A stretch of 64,000 nt of DNA from Istiophorus platypterus (taxonomy: Eukaryota; Chordata; Actinopteri; Istiophoriformes; Istiophoridae). Below the pieces are notes generated by a model, which saw only the letters and a program-made list of their open reading frames with translations, made no database searches and was not told the origin of the DNA. The position numbers and the translations under genes were made by a program. Positions 12,641 through 24,850 of this stretch are shown in pieces. How positions within the stretch are numbered: the stretch's first letter is position 1; every line of letters starts with the position of its first letter. The stretch covers positions 2,355,001 through 2,419,000 of the forward strand of contig CM029122.1 in the NCBI GenBank assembly GCA_016859345.1, read 5' to 3'.

Positions 12641-12854
12641 AAAAGGTGAGTGGAGAGAAGCCAGTGAGTGAAAACACACACAAAAAGAAAAAGAGAAAAC
12701 AGAGGGGCGAGGGGCGAGGGGCGAGGGGAAGCGTCCTACCGTGCGTTACTATGCGTCCGGCTGCGTTTCTCTGGCGGACGGAGTCTCGGGGAGACGGAGC
12801 CGGGAGGACGGAGGCTGCGAGCCGGAGGGTCGGGGGCTGCTGGATGTGGATGGG

Positions 12855-12963
12855 ACTTACCTGAGCACATGGCCCCGCATGGCAACGCTACACTTCCTCA
12901 GTCAGCACGCGCTTTGTTTTCTCCTCCTCTTCGCCACCGCTGCGCGCCTCTCTTCCATCTGTC
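12855..12963 (-). other. Candidate minus-strand first exon with perfect splice donor
   Basis: On the minus strand the sequence CAG|GTAAGT (all nine consensus positions) spans 12863-12855, with the exon edge at 12861. Upstream in the same strand, an ATG at 12880-12878 with G at -3 opens a 20-nt coding segment (M R G H V L) that would end in phase at the donor. Further upstream lie a moderately CpG-rich segment and a (GA)n tract (13008-13040 read on minus), plausible for a 5' UTR. No downstream exon can be identified and no known protein start is recognised. The perfect donor could be chance; a noncoding transcript is equally possible. Confidence 0.3.
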
Positions 12964-13004
12964 TGTCTCTACGCGTCTCTCTTCTTGTCTTTCTCCCCCC
13001 TCCC

Positions 13005-13007
<3 letters not shown>

Positions 13008-13044
<37 letters not shown>

Positions 13045-13310
13045 CCCCCTCGTGCTCTACAAGCCCACTTCTCTCACTCTTGCTGCTGCTCTGTTCAAAC
13101 TTCACTGCTTCTCTTTCTGGAAAAAAAGCAAAACAGAGCAGAAATGCTACAACTCGTCCCCTCGTCCTGTGCCTCACTTCTACTTCTTCTTCTTCCTCTC
13201 AGGCTCCTACCCTCAGTAAAGTTGTCTCTCTTTATGCAAGTGAGAGTGATCCATGAAGGCAGTCTTAACTAGAATGTCTCTCTCCTCCCCCCACGCCGCA
13301 TGGTGTGTGT

Positions 13311-13343
<33 letters not shown>

Positions 13344-13470
13344 TTTACATGTATGTGTGTTGCTCCCTTGCCAGTCATTCAACTCCACACGTTTGTCTTT
13401 TAACAGTTTTCTCGCCTTCTCTGTCCATCTACCTTTCCGTTCTCTAACTTCCTCCTCATTCTACAAACAC

Positions 13471-13526
<56 letters not shown>
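13008..13526. repeat. Microsatellites: (CT)n, (GT)n and long (CA)n
   Basis: (CT) run at about 13008-13040, (GT) run at about 13305-13342 and a 54-bp (CA) run at 13473-13526. These generate the S/L-, V/C- and H/T-rich spurious frames in this area. Confidence 0.9.
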
Positions 13527-13529
<3 letters not shown>

Positions 13530-16080
13530 AACACATGTACATGCACACACACATTCTCATATATACACTATTGTCTCCTGTGCCAAATTTCAACACTCAA
13601 TTGTTGTGCGGTTGTCATACTTTTTTTTCCCCCTGCATGGCACAACACGCCTATGATATTGAAATCCAAACTCCAGTTCCGTTCTCGTGTACATTTCTAC
13701 GAAGAGATGACACCTCGTGCAGTAAAATCAGGACGTGCAGATCCGAGTGGTTTGCTATGGGGACGGAGGGAGGCAGGGCAGGAGATGGAGATGGTGAGAG
13801 GCAGAGGAACGAAGGAGCGGACCAACGAACGGACGGAGGACGAGGGAGCTGCCGACGGCCTTGCACGGAGCTCTGGTGTCGTACCGTAGAAGAAAAAAGA
13901 AAAAAACAATCTGTGTACACTTTACTGAGCCATGCGCTCGGCCCAACGGTCCACGTCAGCGCGGATTCGTTTTGAGGCTCCGCATCCAGAAATTCATCTG
14001 GGATTGAACACAAAAACAAAATATTTTAAGTTTTTGAGAAACCGTGATGCAGTTTTTTTTTTTTCAGTAATATGGCGGCCTATGTAATAATGCCAATATA
14101 TCCAAACAAAAACCTTACATGTATAGACTGTACCATCAGGAGGAAACAGAAGTGCTGCCTACATCTTGTTCACCCTTGTGGTGCATAGAAAACCCAGGGA
14201 TGATGTGTGTGCGTGCACAGCTCAGGACCTACAAACTCGTGGTTCTGGTTCAGAACTGAAAAAGATAAATAAGCCGTTGAATTTTGTTAATTCTTTTATT
14301 CAGTATTTAACCGAGTCTCTGCCTCCGAGCTGCCGGGCCATTAAAATGTTAACGTATCGTATGGATGTTGTCGATGAGCATTTTGCAGGTATGGCCATTA
14401 AAAAGATATAATCATAATAACCAGATCACAGCCTCTGTGCACAGCTGTGAGCTCATCAGCCGGAGCAGCGCAGCAACAGGAGCGTCTCATTCAATCATTA
14501 GTTCCCTCCTACGTAAGGAGTCTCATTGGCTGTCGTGAGCTCCGCTCGTTGTCGATCAGGTGATGAGGGAGCGTGAGGAAGCAACGGTGGAAAAAAAAAG
14601 GGAAAAGAAAAAAATGTGTCATCCACTCAAGGACTTGTCGTCGGGTCCAGCCGAGCTGAAACCTGAAGGTTATCTGTGCAGTTACATTTCATTTTCTGTA
14701 GAGTTAGAACTGCGTGAACATGACTCTTTGGACGCAGGGCTGTAGAAGCCTGTGCTCTTACATAACAGGCTGAAAGGTGAGCACGTCCCACCATGCACGC
14801 TTCTATTTTTCTATTGCTGAAGTTACCTGACACGCGGCGGTAGCTCACCTGGCCCGAGCTTCAGTCGTCACGTATGAACGGCACGTTAACGGTCAGGTCA
14901 CCGTGCCAGGCCCTCGGCGTCCGGCTGCTGCTCCTCTATCTGGACGTGTCGCCGCCGCGTCATCGCTATTTTTGTTCCACAACCACCGTTATAATTTGGG
15001 GTTTCACCTAAAACCCACTCAGCCCTTTTTTTCTGAAGGTCAAGCTTCCCAGACACACATCACACACATCCTCCTTTTTTTTTTTGTTGCCATCACCAGT
15101 ATATTGGTTGTGATGTGTGATGTGCTGCTGACCCCCCCCCCCCCCCCCCCCCAGAGGACGGCAATGTTTCTTTTTATTTCACTTTACTTTTACTTTTATT
15201 TTTATTTTACTTTTGCCTGTGATCACGCAGCCTCGAGGTTTTCCCTTAAGCAGCTGCAGAGAAATGCAGGGAACACACGCAATCTGAAAGAAATTACATA
15301 CATGGTTTAGCCTCAGTGCGGCTCATTGGGGTGCCGAGGGAGGGGGGCGTGGTCCGTAATCTGCCGTTATCTTTTCTCATGATGCCGCCGTTTTCCCCAT
15401 TGGCGGTGAGAACATCAGGCCAGAAGCTGAAAGCGGGAACGTTGGAGCAGGTTGAGCCCTGGAGCTTAATTTACCCAGGAGACACACACGTACACACACA
15501 CGCACACACACACTGCCCACACAGGCGCTGACAATCAGGGCAGGATAAGTGATTTCATCTTGCTGTCTGCTTTATTTGAAACTCTTCGCTCAATGACCAT
15601 CCCGCTGCCCACCTCCTCTTTTTTCGTTTTTTTGCATCCGCCCTTCTTCACCCAGCTGTGTGTGTGTGTACATCTGCGTGTGCGAGCGCGTGGGCGTGGG
15701 GGGGTGAAGGAGGACCACTCTGCGTGGGCTCAACAGTGCTCGGGCTTCCTCTGCTCCGGTGTTAATAGGCCTCTCTCTCCCCTCAGCGGGACACGGAGAG
15801 CTGTCATTTACATGGAGGTAATGGACTGATGGAGAAGTGGATGGAAAACGTGTGGGCGAACGATGATGAGGGCCTGCCACCTCTCTCTCTTTCTGTCTGT
15901 CTCCCTCACTCGTTTTTTTTCTACTCTTTCCTTTTCTTTCCCCGTCTCTCTTTTCCAGCCTCGTCCTCTCATCCTTGTTCCTCATCAGGATGTTTTGTCT
16001 TATTAACACCAAAGAGGAAACATTAAAAGTCCCTGAGCTTTTTTCTGATTTGAACACTTCATTTTTTGACCTGCATGAGT
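13530..16080. other. Noncoding, no gene seen
   Basis: Mixed-complexity DNA. A run of 21 C lies at 15132-15152, and CA/GT runs lie near 15480-15512 and 15656-15670. The frames of up to about 180 codons here overlap on opposite strands and show no domain. No tRNA or miRNA-like hairpin was noticed. Confidence 0.5.
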
Positions 16081-16102
16081 CAAAAAAAATTTTTTTTAAA
16101 AG

Positions 16103-16171
16103 GTAAGTACGACCAGAGTGAGTCATCAGAAGTGAGAACGTCACCGCGTACTAACTGGATGATTCTTCCAG
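16103..16171 (+). other. Candidate 69-bp mini-intron
   Basis: A donor AG|GTAAGT begins at 16103, a perfect TACTAAC branch-point consensus lies at 16149-16155, and a pyrimidine-leaning ATTCTTCCAG acceptor ends at 16171. The distance from branch point to acceptor (16 nt) and the total length (69 nt) match compact fish introns. The flanking sequence does not read as coding: upstream is A/T homopolymer. If spliced, it would belong to a noncoding RNA or UTR. It could be coincidence. Confidence 0.25.
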
Positions 16172-16879
16172 GACATATTAACAGTCACTCGGTTTGGTTC
16201 CTGTTTGGCGGCGGAGAGCTTGAGCGCCATCCAAACCCACGGCGGAACGACACCGCTCCGTCGGGAGCGTCGAATGGTTGTCGTGGAGACGGGGGAGGCA
16301 GCCGTCCAGCCAAGCTGCCGCCGAGATGTTCGATGGAAGCGTCTAACCGCGGGTGTTTTTTTTTTAGTTTTTAGTTTTGGTTTTTTTGTGCAGAAATTGA
16401 ACCGTTATCAGTTGATCAGTTAAAAACAAATATTGCAGAGCGTTCCCGGTTCCTGCTGCATTGGAATAACTCAATTATTTTAGTGTTTGCAGAGGGATGA
16501 ATTCTTGAAAAACATAAATATGTAAGTGATAAGAGAAAACAACAACAACAGGTTTTTACATAAGAATCATTACAAATAAATGATTAAAAAACAAAGTTTT
16601 TTTCTGTAGCACAAAACCATGTTGTTCTTCAGAAAACAGTCTCATCATGAAGTCAGTTTAGTTGCTTGTTGTGTCTCACCAACAGACTTTAGACAAAGGC
16701 CTACATGCACACCTGAAACTGAGCTAAGACCACGAGCTGCTGGCTGAAAAGACAACGAACTCAGCTGAGCGACCCCCCAACACTTGGTCTCAGCTGAGTA
16801 ACCGACCAGATGAGCGACCCCCCAAACGCAGGCAGCGTCAGCTGATCAGCTCCCATTGGGTGAAACCCGCCACTGTCAG

Positions 16880-18125
16880 TCCCAAACCGTGACGTCACCT
16901 AAAGTTATATTAACACAGAAACTCCTGAAACTCAGGCTTCCGGCTTGGACCTTCATTATAAACAGTGAACTTCTCGCTGATAGAAGTAGCAACAATAGTC
17001 GCTCCTTGGACTAGACCCGTCCTACGTGGCGAACGCTCTAGTCCTAGTTAGGAGTTTCCTGTGTATATCGACTAACGACCAGGCCGACGGATTTCCCTCG
17101 CTGGTCCAGCTGATCTCCGCTCTCCCCCCTGTGTTGAGAAAACACAGCCCGGTCCGAGACCAGGGATTGACCCTCTCGTCCGGATGTGAAACCTGGTAGT
17201 TAACGAGTTCTACCTTTTTCAAGAAGAAGAAGAAGGAACACGGACGTTGCTTCTTTAAAGTCGACCAATTCTCCACCATGAGCCAGAATCAGTTCTCCTC
17301 GCCGAAGACTGGCCATCTCGCGAGAAGACACGTTTACTGCTGGTAGCCGCTAACCAACGCCACCTCGCCTCAGCAATGGACACCGAGGACGAATTAAACA
17401 CACGCTTCACCTGCAAAAGAGTACGAGGCTTATAGCTCTGGGCAGATGTTAGTAATCTGTGTGTTTTGAACTATTGCTGTTAAAATACTGTGAAGATATT
17501 GTTTGTGCTGTTGCTGCTATTCGTTCACTTGTGTTACCAGACTTGAGTGAACTGTGATTCGATCCGTCTGCAGCGGATCAATTTTGTCTTGCTCTGCACT
17601 CGCGATCAAAACCAATGCTTGCTGTTGTTAGTTAAAGTTCCAGACTCACGCTGCTCATCAGATGAGCCGAGCGAGTTTCTGCGTAACACACATAAATACT
17701 GTCCCTCGATCACGATGCCAGAACGTTGCTGCTGATCACTTCTACCTCTCTCTTTCCTTACTAACACAAAAACACGCGCCGCTTGCTTTGCTATACTTGT
17801 TTGTGGTCTGTAGTTTGTAGCCAGTAGTTGTAGCATATGATAATGTCTATTAGACAGAAGTGATATCGATTGGAGATTGATGTTACTGATGTTAATAAAT
17901 CCTGTCATATCTTACAGAGAAGTTGCCCTGGTGTTTTTCTGTTTGCATATTGTGATACAAAGCTGGTTGAGGGAGTCAGTGCCGACCTCCACTCCTTCTC
18001 TGTTCACTCTACAAATGCCAATGTTTCCCAAATATTGACATTTCTATGCGAACACCCCTTTGAGACTACATCCACTATTTGGTTATTGGTCCAGGTTTTC
18101 CTGTCGGGCCCCGTTTATTATTAAT
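16880..18125 (+). mobile_element. Possible LTR-like retroelement remnant or promoter-bearing unit
   Basis: A perfect cAMP-response-type palindrome TGACGTCA at 16890-16897 lies about 60 bp upstream of a TATAAA at 16957-16962. No long frame follows. An AATAAA at 17894-17899 is followed by GT/T-rich DNA. The unit ends in a striking AT-rich TTATTAATATCAATTAATAA segment after 18110. Promoter, poly(A) signal and no coding capacity within about 1.2 kb fit a solo LTR, but I cannot identify matching termini, a target duplication or a family. An ordinary noncoding transcription unit is the main alternative. Confidence 0.25.
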
Positions 18126-18129
18126 ATCA

Positions 18130-20860
18130 ATTAATAAGATAATTTAATTCTAATAATAATTAATAATTATCTTTGATAATTAATTTGCTCCTGCACTGCA
18201 CGACATTGCTGCTTCAGAGCTTTTAATCATATCACATGATATCTATCAGCAGATAGATTTTGCCCAGTTAAAATTGAATTGCATATTTGAAAATTCCGAT
18301 GTTTCTTTAGACTTTATAGATTTTCTTCCATGTTAGCATCAATTTTTTTTTTTTGGTACTAGTAAATGTTCATCATAAAACTGACATCTCTGATGTTTTT
18401 TTAATCAATCTTTTGCACAAATAAACAACACAAAAGTATAAAAGGGGGCACAAGTCATGTTAATAGAGAGAAATCTGCATTTTTGAAGAAGTTTTACAGT
18501 TTATCTTCATGTCAACTGAACCCCCCCCAGAAAAGAAAGACCTTCATAGATTAAAAAAAATAAAAGCAAAATCTGAAGGCAACATTTTTTTGTTTGTTTT
18601 TCTTTCTTTTTTTCAGAGAAATCAGATTTTGTTTCTGAGATCAGGGGTTTCTCTGCAGGAGAGGTACTTTTGCTCAGCCTGTTAGTGCCGAGGCGTCGTA
18701 CGGTCGAGGTCTTTGATGAAGGGATTGTCCATGGGAAAGTCTGGGATGGCGGCGGTGACAGTAAATGACAAAAAGAGCGCGTGAGTGTTTCCTGGCGTGC
18801 GTTTCCTCGGGTTTGTTCTGGTCGTTTGCACGCCAGTCAATCTTAATTGACAGGAAAAAAGAAAAGGGAGAATTTCCCAAAAATAAAACATAAAGTTACG
18901 TAAACAGCTGATGCCCACATGATAAGCGCCATGAAATAAAACTTCCCCTTTAGTTTCTTGATATTTAGATGAAAAAAATCTTTTCAGATTGTATCATAGA
19001 TATTTTTATTTCTGCTTGTTGAGTCTGCGTGACACTTCAACAAAAAGTTTTTGTAACTTTGCATCAGATTAAATATTCTAGATGTCTTTTGCGTCACTGC
19101 AAAAAAAAAAAAAAAAAGAAGAAAAATTAATTTCCATGTTTGACGGGTTTGGAAACTTTGAGCCTTGGCAATAATGTATTGTTGTGTGGGTTTGAGCCCA
19201 TGCTTTGCTGCGGTGCATGCAAAGATGCAGCCACAAATTAATATTCTGACAAATGAGCGACCTTGAAACTCGTGGACGAAAGACGCCAGATATTTTTACA
19301 CCTTTTTTTTTAGAGTCTATCATTAGTAATAGTCTTAATTCGGAGACTGATTCCAAACGGAGAGTTTAGTTTAGTTTCAGGAGACACACATGGAGGATCA
19401 GTGGGGTGGAGTGGGGGTCCCCCCCCGTCTTCTGAGAGAAGGGTGGTCCCATCATCTTGACAGGAAACACACACCACAAAACCAACGTCTTCTCACACCC
19501 AGAACAAACACACACACACGCACGCACACACACACACACAAAAAGACAAGCTATCACCCTACAAGCAGCATGTGATCGTATCTGCCACGTGTCTCGCACT
19601 TATTAATGTGCTTCAATTGCCTGGATGGCTGCGACGATATCGGGTGCGGGGGGCAATCTGAGCGTGAGGAAAGTAAGAATTGCTTGCTTGTAAACGCGTG
19701 TGCGTACAAGTGTGTGTGTTTTGGGGTGCGTGCGTGTGTGCGTGTGTGTGTGTGATTTCCCTTCACCTCGGACAGGGATTTCCCCTCAGTTTTTTCTCAG
19801 CCGAGGGGACTCTCTGCTCGTGTCCCGGCAGAGCACTGGGAACTTTTCTACCTTTTTCGAACCTCCCTCTAATCCACATCTTTGATGTCTCGTCGTAATG
19901 ACGGCAGTTTCACTTCTGTCACATACGGCTCGGGCTCTTTGACTATGGTGCAGAATTACCTCATTGGCATTAGGGACTCAATGGCTGTTTTCAAACTACA
20001 TAAAAAACGGTGTTTTTACATTTTTAGGCCATCAATTAAAAATCTTTCAAACTTTACCTCGAGGGTCCCCGACCTTTTTTTGTTTGTATCTCTACATTAT
20101 GAGATACAGGATTAGAGTTTGCTGAGCAGAAATGAATAAAACTGACAAATGCTTCGACAGACGGGGAAAAAAAAACACAGATCCAAAAATTTTACTCCAT
20201 GAGCTGGAAAATGTTCGGCAACAGGGTAAAGTAGAAAAATAAATGTAGAAGAATTCGGTCATCTGTCAAACTTGTAGCAACATTTCAAATGGACAGAATA
20301 CAGTAGTAAACGTCCATGTTAAAAATTTTATCAGAAGACAAATTTAATTCATAATAAAATTGTCAAATTGGATTAAATAATTCATAGAGTACCTTTTATA
20401 CATGTTATAGAAGTTCAAGAGGTTGATTCATAAACAGAAAAAACATTCTCTCATTTACTCATTATAGTCCAAACAGTTTCTTGTTTTAATCAAACCCTTT
20501 ATACAAAAGATAAAATTACTTTTAATGTCATTATGAAATAAATTCTTCTGTTTCTTTTTCACCTTTTTATATCACAAAACTCCCCCATCAACGAACAAAA
20601 TCAGCGAATGTCATTGAATCAGGAGACGTCGCTATTTACAAAAAAAGGGTTTTTTAACTCGTTATTTTGTTTTTATAGCAGGAAGCTTCAGACGTTAAAA
20701 CGAAAAAAATAAAGGTCGTGTCAGTACCTGAAGAGAAGATAAAAACCTGACGGTTTAGTTTTTATGTTCTGTACTTTACACCAGCTGTGACTGATTCAGG
20801 GCCTTTTTTCATCTTTTCTTTTCTTTTTTTCAGGGAAACTTTTGCGCTGCTTGACAGAGA
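18130..20860. other. AT-rich noncoding stretch
   Basis: Composition is strongly A/T with many T and A homopolymers; short (CA)/(GT) runs lie near 19507-19541 and 19735-19754. No gene, no recognisable transposon and no RNA gene were found. Confidence 0.55.
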
Positions 20861-20867
20861 CCGGAGT

Positions 20868-21200
20868 GCCCCCCCCCCCCCGAGCTCATTGCGGGGGGTG
20901 GCGGGTCGGACCGCCGCCGCTCCGATGGCGAGGGAAAAGCCACTAGAGAAAAGTCAAGGAGCTGTTGTCCCATTTTAGGGCAGAGCCCGGAGAGGCATTA
21001 CGGAGCCGAGCCACAGTTTTTAATTCGACTGAGTGGTGATGTCTGGTGTGTTTGCTGAGATGAGGACCTCTAAAAAGAAAGAAAAAAAAAAAGAGGTTTC
21101 GGCGCCGCGGCAGAGAACGGGAACAGCTGCGGATAAGTTTGTTCACTTGTTTCTGTGGAGAACTGTGTGGTTCCTGTTGTTCTCCAGGAGAACTGCGCTC
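20868..21200. other. Short GC-rich block with poly-C, no gene seen
   Basis: A C-run at about 20869-20881 is followed by GGGGGGTGGCGGGTCGG and other CpG-rich sequence. It has the look of a small CpG-rich island, but no exon can be defined. Confidence 0.35.
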
Positions 21201-21316
21201 AAAAGCTTTTAAAAAAAAGGCAAAAGGTGACGTGGGCATTCGGTAGCGAAGGGGAGCAGGGAAAAGGAGGCTCCTTCTGTCCGACGCGCGGACGGACGGA
21301 CATGCGGCGGTGTCAT

Positions 21317-21410
21317 GCTGTCGCGACACACGGCGGCGACACGCGGCGGCAACACGCTGTCGCGACACATGGCGGCGACACGCGACGCCGACACGCGGCG
21401 GAGACATGTG
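21317..21410. repeat. 39-bp minisatellite, two copies plus partial
   Basis: Two units of 39 bp (21317-21355 and 21356-21394), each opening with GCTGTCGCGACACA, are followed by a partial GCGGCGGAGACATG. Inside each unit a shorter GGCGGCGACACGC module is repeated. Dense CpG. The frames are open on both strands only because of the repeat. Confidence 0.85.
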
Positions 21411-21490
21411 GGAGCAACGGCGGTGCGTTTTCTTTTTCTCACGCACCGCCGAGCCTTTCCATCCATCTGCGGTTAGCTCAGGCTTGTTAA

Positions 21491-21521
<31 letters not shown>

Positions 21522-21645
21522 ACACACCTGCCCCCCGCACCCCCCATCCCAGGCCGAGCGAACAACATGTGTGTGTGTGTCTTTGTGTGAGAGACAGAGA
21601 GTCTAACAAACACATGAATGTGTGTGTGGAGATGGACAGGTGAAC

Positions 21646-21686
<41 letters not shown>

Positions 21687-21690
21687 GCCG
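21491..21690. repeat. Poly-C/(CA)n and (GT)n microsatellites
   Basis: A run of 17 C at 21491-21507 runs straight into (CA)n to 21527, and a (GT) run of about 36 bp lies at about 21649-21685. Confidence 0.9.
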
Positions 21691-21699
21691 TTGTTGGAA

Positions 21700-23240
21700 T
21701 TCCCCGACCTGAGTCTTGACAGCTGTGAGAGATTCAACAGTTTTTCGCCTGAAACCACGAAGCAACTGTCTCCTCAACCACAGCAGCATTAAGTCCCTTT
21801 AATTGTTGCTAAGCAATTAAAGCTGCCTGCCGTTGCTCTCGGCCCTGCGACGGAGGTGGGGAGGCAGCCTTTGCACTGAGGTCTTCTCCTGGTGTAACAC
21901 CGAAGGGCCACTGTTTGAAAAAGAGCCGGTTCTCCCCGACCACAGGAACCGGCGGGTTTTTCTCCCGCCCTCCGGCCTCGGGGGGCAGTAACGAGCCTGT
22001 AGCAGAAAACCTGACAGGAGGCCGAGGTTGGTGCTGTCGAACATTATATTTTGGTTTTTCAAGAGAAACTATTTTGAGGAAGGAGACCGACCGGCTGGTT
22101 GTGCCGACGTAAAACTGGCGAACAGACCCGACGCAAAGCTCCGCCCCGAGGTTCTCAACGGGACCTTCTGGAACCGCGTCACCTTCAGAACGGAGCTCGT
22201 CTGAAATGTTACTGCATGTGGCTAAATATCTGAATTTGATTGAAAGACATTTATCTGATTCCTGTGCACAAAAAATCCTGCAGATATACGTGAGAGGGAA
22301 TAATTTCCAAGATGATTACACACACACACACACACTCACACGTCTCACTAATGTGTCTGAAGTGAATCTAGTCAATTTAAAAAAAAACATAAACTATTTT
22401 TATATGAATTCAGAACTGAAACAAATGTCAAAGTTTTGCATTTATTGCTTTAGAGAGACAGTGTTTCATGTGAGAAATGATGCTTTTCACAAGAGGCAGC
22501 TAAAAAATTAGATGGACGAATCATAAGGCTGAAATATGGCGACAGACGACGAAATGTCAGGGGGCGTGGAAGGAAAAATGTAGGACGAAGGAACGTAGGA
22601 AAAGAAGAATATTCACCGACAATTCATTTCATACCAATGGTTTAATTCGTCGTACGCAGATGAGACTGTAGATGTAGAGGGAGAATGACCTCAGACCACT
22701 GGGGGTCGGATATATATCAATATGGACGATGACGAGCTACAGACATTATTAGGATGCTACGTTCTCCAGACATAGAGAACCGGGCCTGGAAATGCAGAAC
22801 CACCACATGCTAACGCTAAGTCAACCCTGGAGGAGCTGCACATCGCTATAGATATTCCACTGAACGCACGTCGGGGGGGGCAAAAGTACTCTGGGTTTAC
22901 ATAAGCATCCCTGGAGCATCCGAAGCTGCCCCCCCTTCTCCACACCTCGGTTCATCAGACCACATCTCAAAGGAAATGACCCCGTCCTGCAAAACCTCTA
23001 ATCCATGGAGCAAGACCAGCCGCACAGTCTGGAGCGAGGAAGTCGCCAGACCACCGCGGGACTGACCGCTGTTCACCAACCAGAAGAAACGGGTTCGTGG
23101 TCCAGTCCGGACTCTGCTCGGGGAAAGAGGAGCTGGCTTCAGGACACGCTGGCCTACGGGACCGAAGACGGGCATCAGAGGAGCTAAGGGCGCAGCAGGT
23201 GGAGAGGTGTTAAAATCAGCCGTGACGGTGCACCGGTGCC
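21700..23240. other. Noncoding, no gene seen
   Basis: Mostly average-complexity DNA with a (CA) run at 22319-22336. 22640-23200 has no simple repeats and short open frames on both strands, without any domain I can recognise. It may be an old unidentified repeat. Confidence 0.4.
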
Positions 23241-23248
23241 GGGCGTTC

Positions 23249-23322
23249 GCCCCCGCCGGGCCGTAAGCCCCCGCCGGGCCGTAAGCCCGCCGGTCAGAAG
23301 CCCGCCGGGCCGCCGGTCGTCA
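23249..23322. repeat. 18-bp GC-rich minisatellite
   Basis: The unit GCCCCCGCCGGGCCGTAA occurs exactly at 23249-23266 and 23267-23284, followed by two diverged, shortened units beginning GCCCGCCGG. The block is extremely CpG-rich. Confidence 0.85.
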
Positions 23323-23449
23323 ACCCCCGCCCTGTCCAATATCCACCGCCGCCGCCCCGGTGCTCAACGAGGACGGCGGTTAAAAGCCCTAACGACAACC
23401 GACTAGCAATCGACGCCGAACTAATTTGCGATTCACGACCTTGTAAGCC

Positions 23450-24120
23450 CACATGCGCTGCGGGCTGTCATATGAAAAGCGAGCGCTTACGATAGCGGGT
23501 TGGATGATGAGCCCCTAGTGAGCGCGACAAAAAAGCTAATTAGTCCCTTGAGTCATTCATGAATTACCCCAAACCCTCTAGATAATCACAATATGTCAAA
23601 CCAGAGCTAGATATGACCTCTCTGGATCAATGTTCCATGATAGTTACCGGATCTTTAGAAAGTCAGAAATTATTATAATGCAAATGAATTAGCCAATCAC
23701 TGATCGTCGTCGTCTCGTGTATAGATTTGTAGATTTAGTTTAGATTTATGTGGACCCCCCCCCCAGCGAAGCGGCGCATCGCTCTGAGCTGTTGCTAGAA
23801 ATGCATCATTACCAATTGTAGAAAGTCCCCTCTGCTGCTACCGAGCTTTGAGCCACTTAGCCCTAATTGGGAAATCACCGTCAAATCACCGGTGACTCAG
23901 GACAGAGACAGAAATATTCGTGTTATTTTCAACTAGACGTCAGAGAGACTATTTAGCAGAATGAGGGGGGACCGCACAACGTGCGAGCCTGTTAGCTAAC
24001 GATCATACAGCTGCCCAATTATTTCTGTGGTGAGCTACGGCTCTGTCATTTCCTGGCAGTGCTTCGTTCCTAAAAGCAATTTTAGTGTTATCCCAGCTTG
24101 GAAAATATAAATGTATAATA
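23450..24120. promoter_or_regulatory. Candidate conserved noncoding regulatory block
   Basis: This stretch is free of microsatellites, unlike its surroundings, and carries a homeodomain palindrome CTAATTAG at 23536-23543, a perfect POU octamer ATGCAAAT at 23678-23685 and CCAAT at 23693-23697. A second segment at about 23990-24110 contains CCAATTA and GCAATTTTA. The texture resembles developmental enhancers of fish. Conservation cannot be measured from one sequence, so this is inference. Confidence 0.3.
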
Positions 24121-24780
24121 CATTAACGTAAATGTGTTTTAAAAAGAATTCCTGATTTTCAGGATTCATTTACTGGCTTCAGTCGTTGGTGAACTCGTTC
24201 CACGTTAAATTCTATCTCTCCGGTACCACACCTGAGGGGATAGTGTCTCAGCCTCTGCTCGTGCCGAGTTTCACCTCCGTCGCCGGCACCGTCGCCTGCT
24301 GTTGCAGATATTACGTTATCGGGCTCGTGGGTTTTTTGATTCATTTTTATTTTTTCCTCCGCCTTCTCACGTAACTTCACGGTTGCGTAACGAGACGTCG
24401 GCTCCGCTGATTCCTCGGCCGAACAGCGGTGGATTTTATCAACACCTGAGCTGAGGCTCCAGGGGCCTTGTTCCACGCATGTCTTTTGGGTTTGTGCCAT
24501 TTTTTTTAAATTTCCCATAAATGTGGAAAAGCATAAACACAGGTGAGATTATAGGGCTTTTAAAGGGCAGGAACTACTGTTCATCAACCTCCTCTCATCA
24601 ACCTACGTCGTCCTCCACCCTCATGCTTCCCCGTCCCGTTGCTCTCTTCTTCCTCCTCCTCCTCTTCATCCTCCTCTTCCTCTTCCTCCCTCCTCTCTGC
24701 TTCACATCAAAGAGGGAAAAAAAGTCAAAACAAAAACCCACACACACACACACACACACAGTGGACGGGTCTTTTAGATG
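24121..24780. other. Noncoding, no gene seen
   Basis: Ordinary-complexity sequence with a TCC/CTT-rich tract at 24595-24700 and a (CA) run at about 24740-24760. No exon supported. Confidence 0.45.
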
Positions 24781-24784
24781 TGGT

Positions 24785-24850
24785 GCAGATAGTGGCAGAG
24801 CGGAGTGAGTAACCACTACCAGAGGGCTGTAGTTTCAAATCCCTTTTTTC
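24785..24850 (+). repeat. Degenerate tRNA-like / SINE-head sequence
   Basis: An A-box-like AGTGGCAGAGCGG (24791-24803) and a B-box-like AGTTTCAAATCCC (24831-24843) are spaced as in a tRNA promoter, followed directly by a six-T run (24844-24849) that would terminate RNA polymerase III. The T arm does not pair properly, so a functional tRNA is unlikely. A decayed tRNA-derived SINE head is the better reading. Confidence 0.3.
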
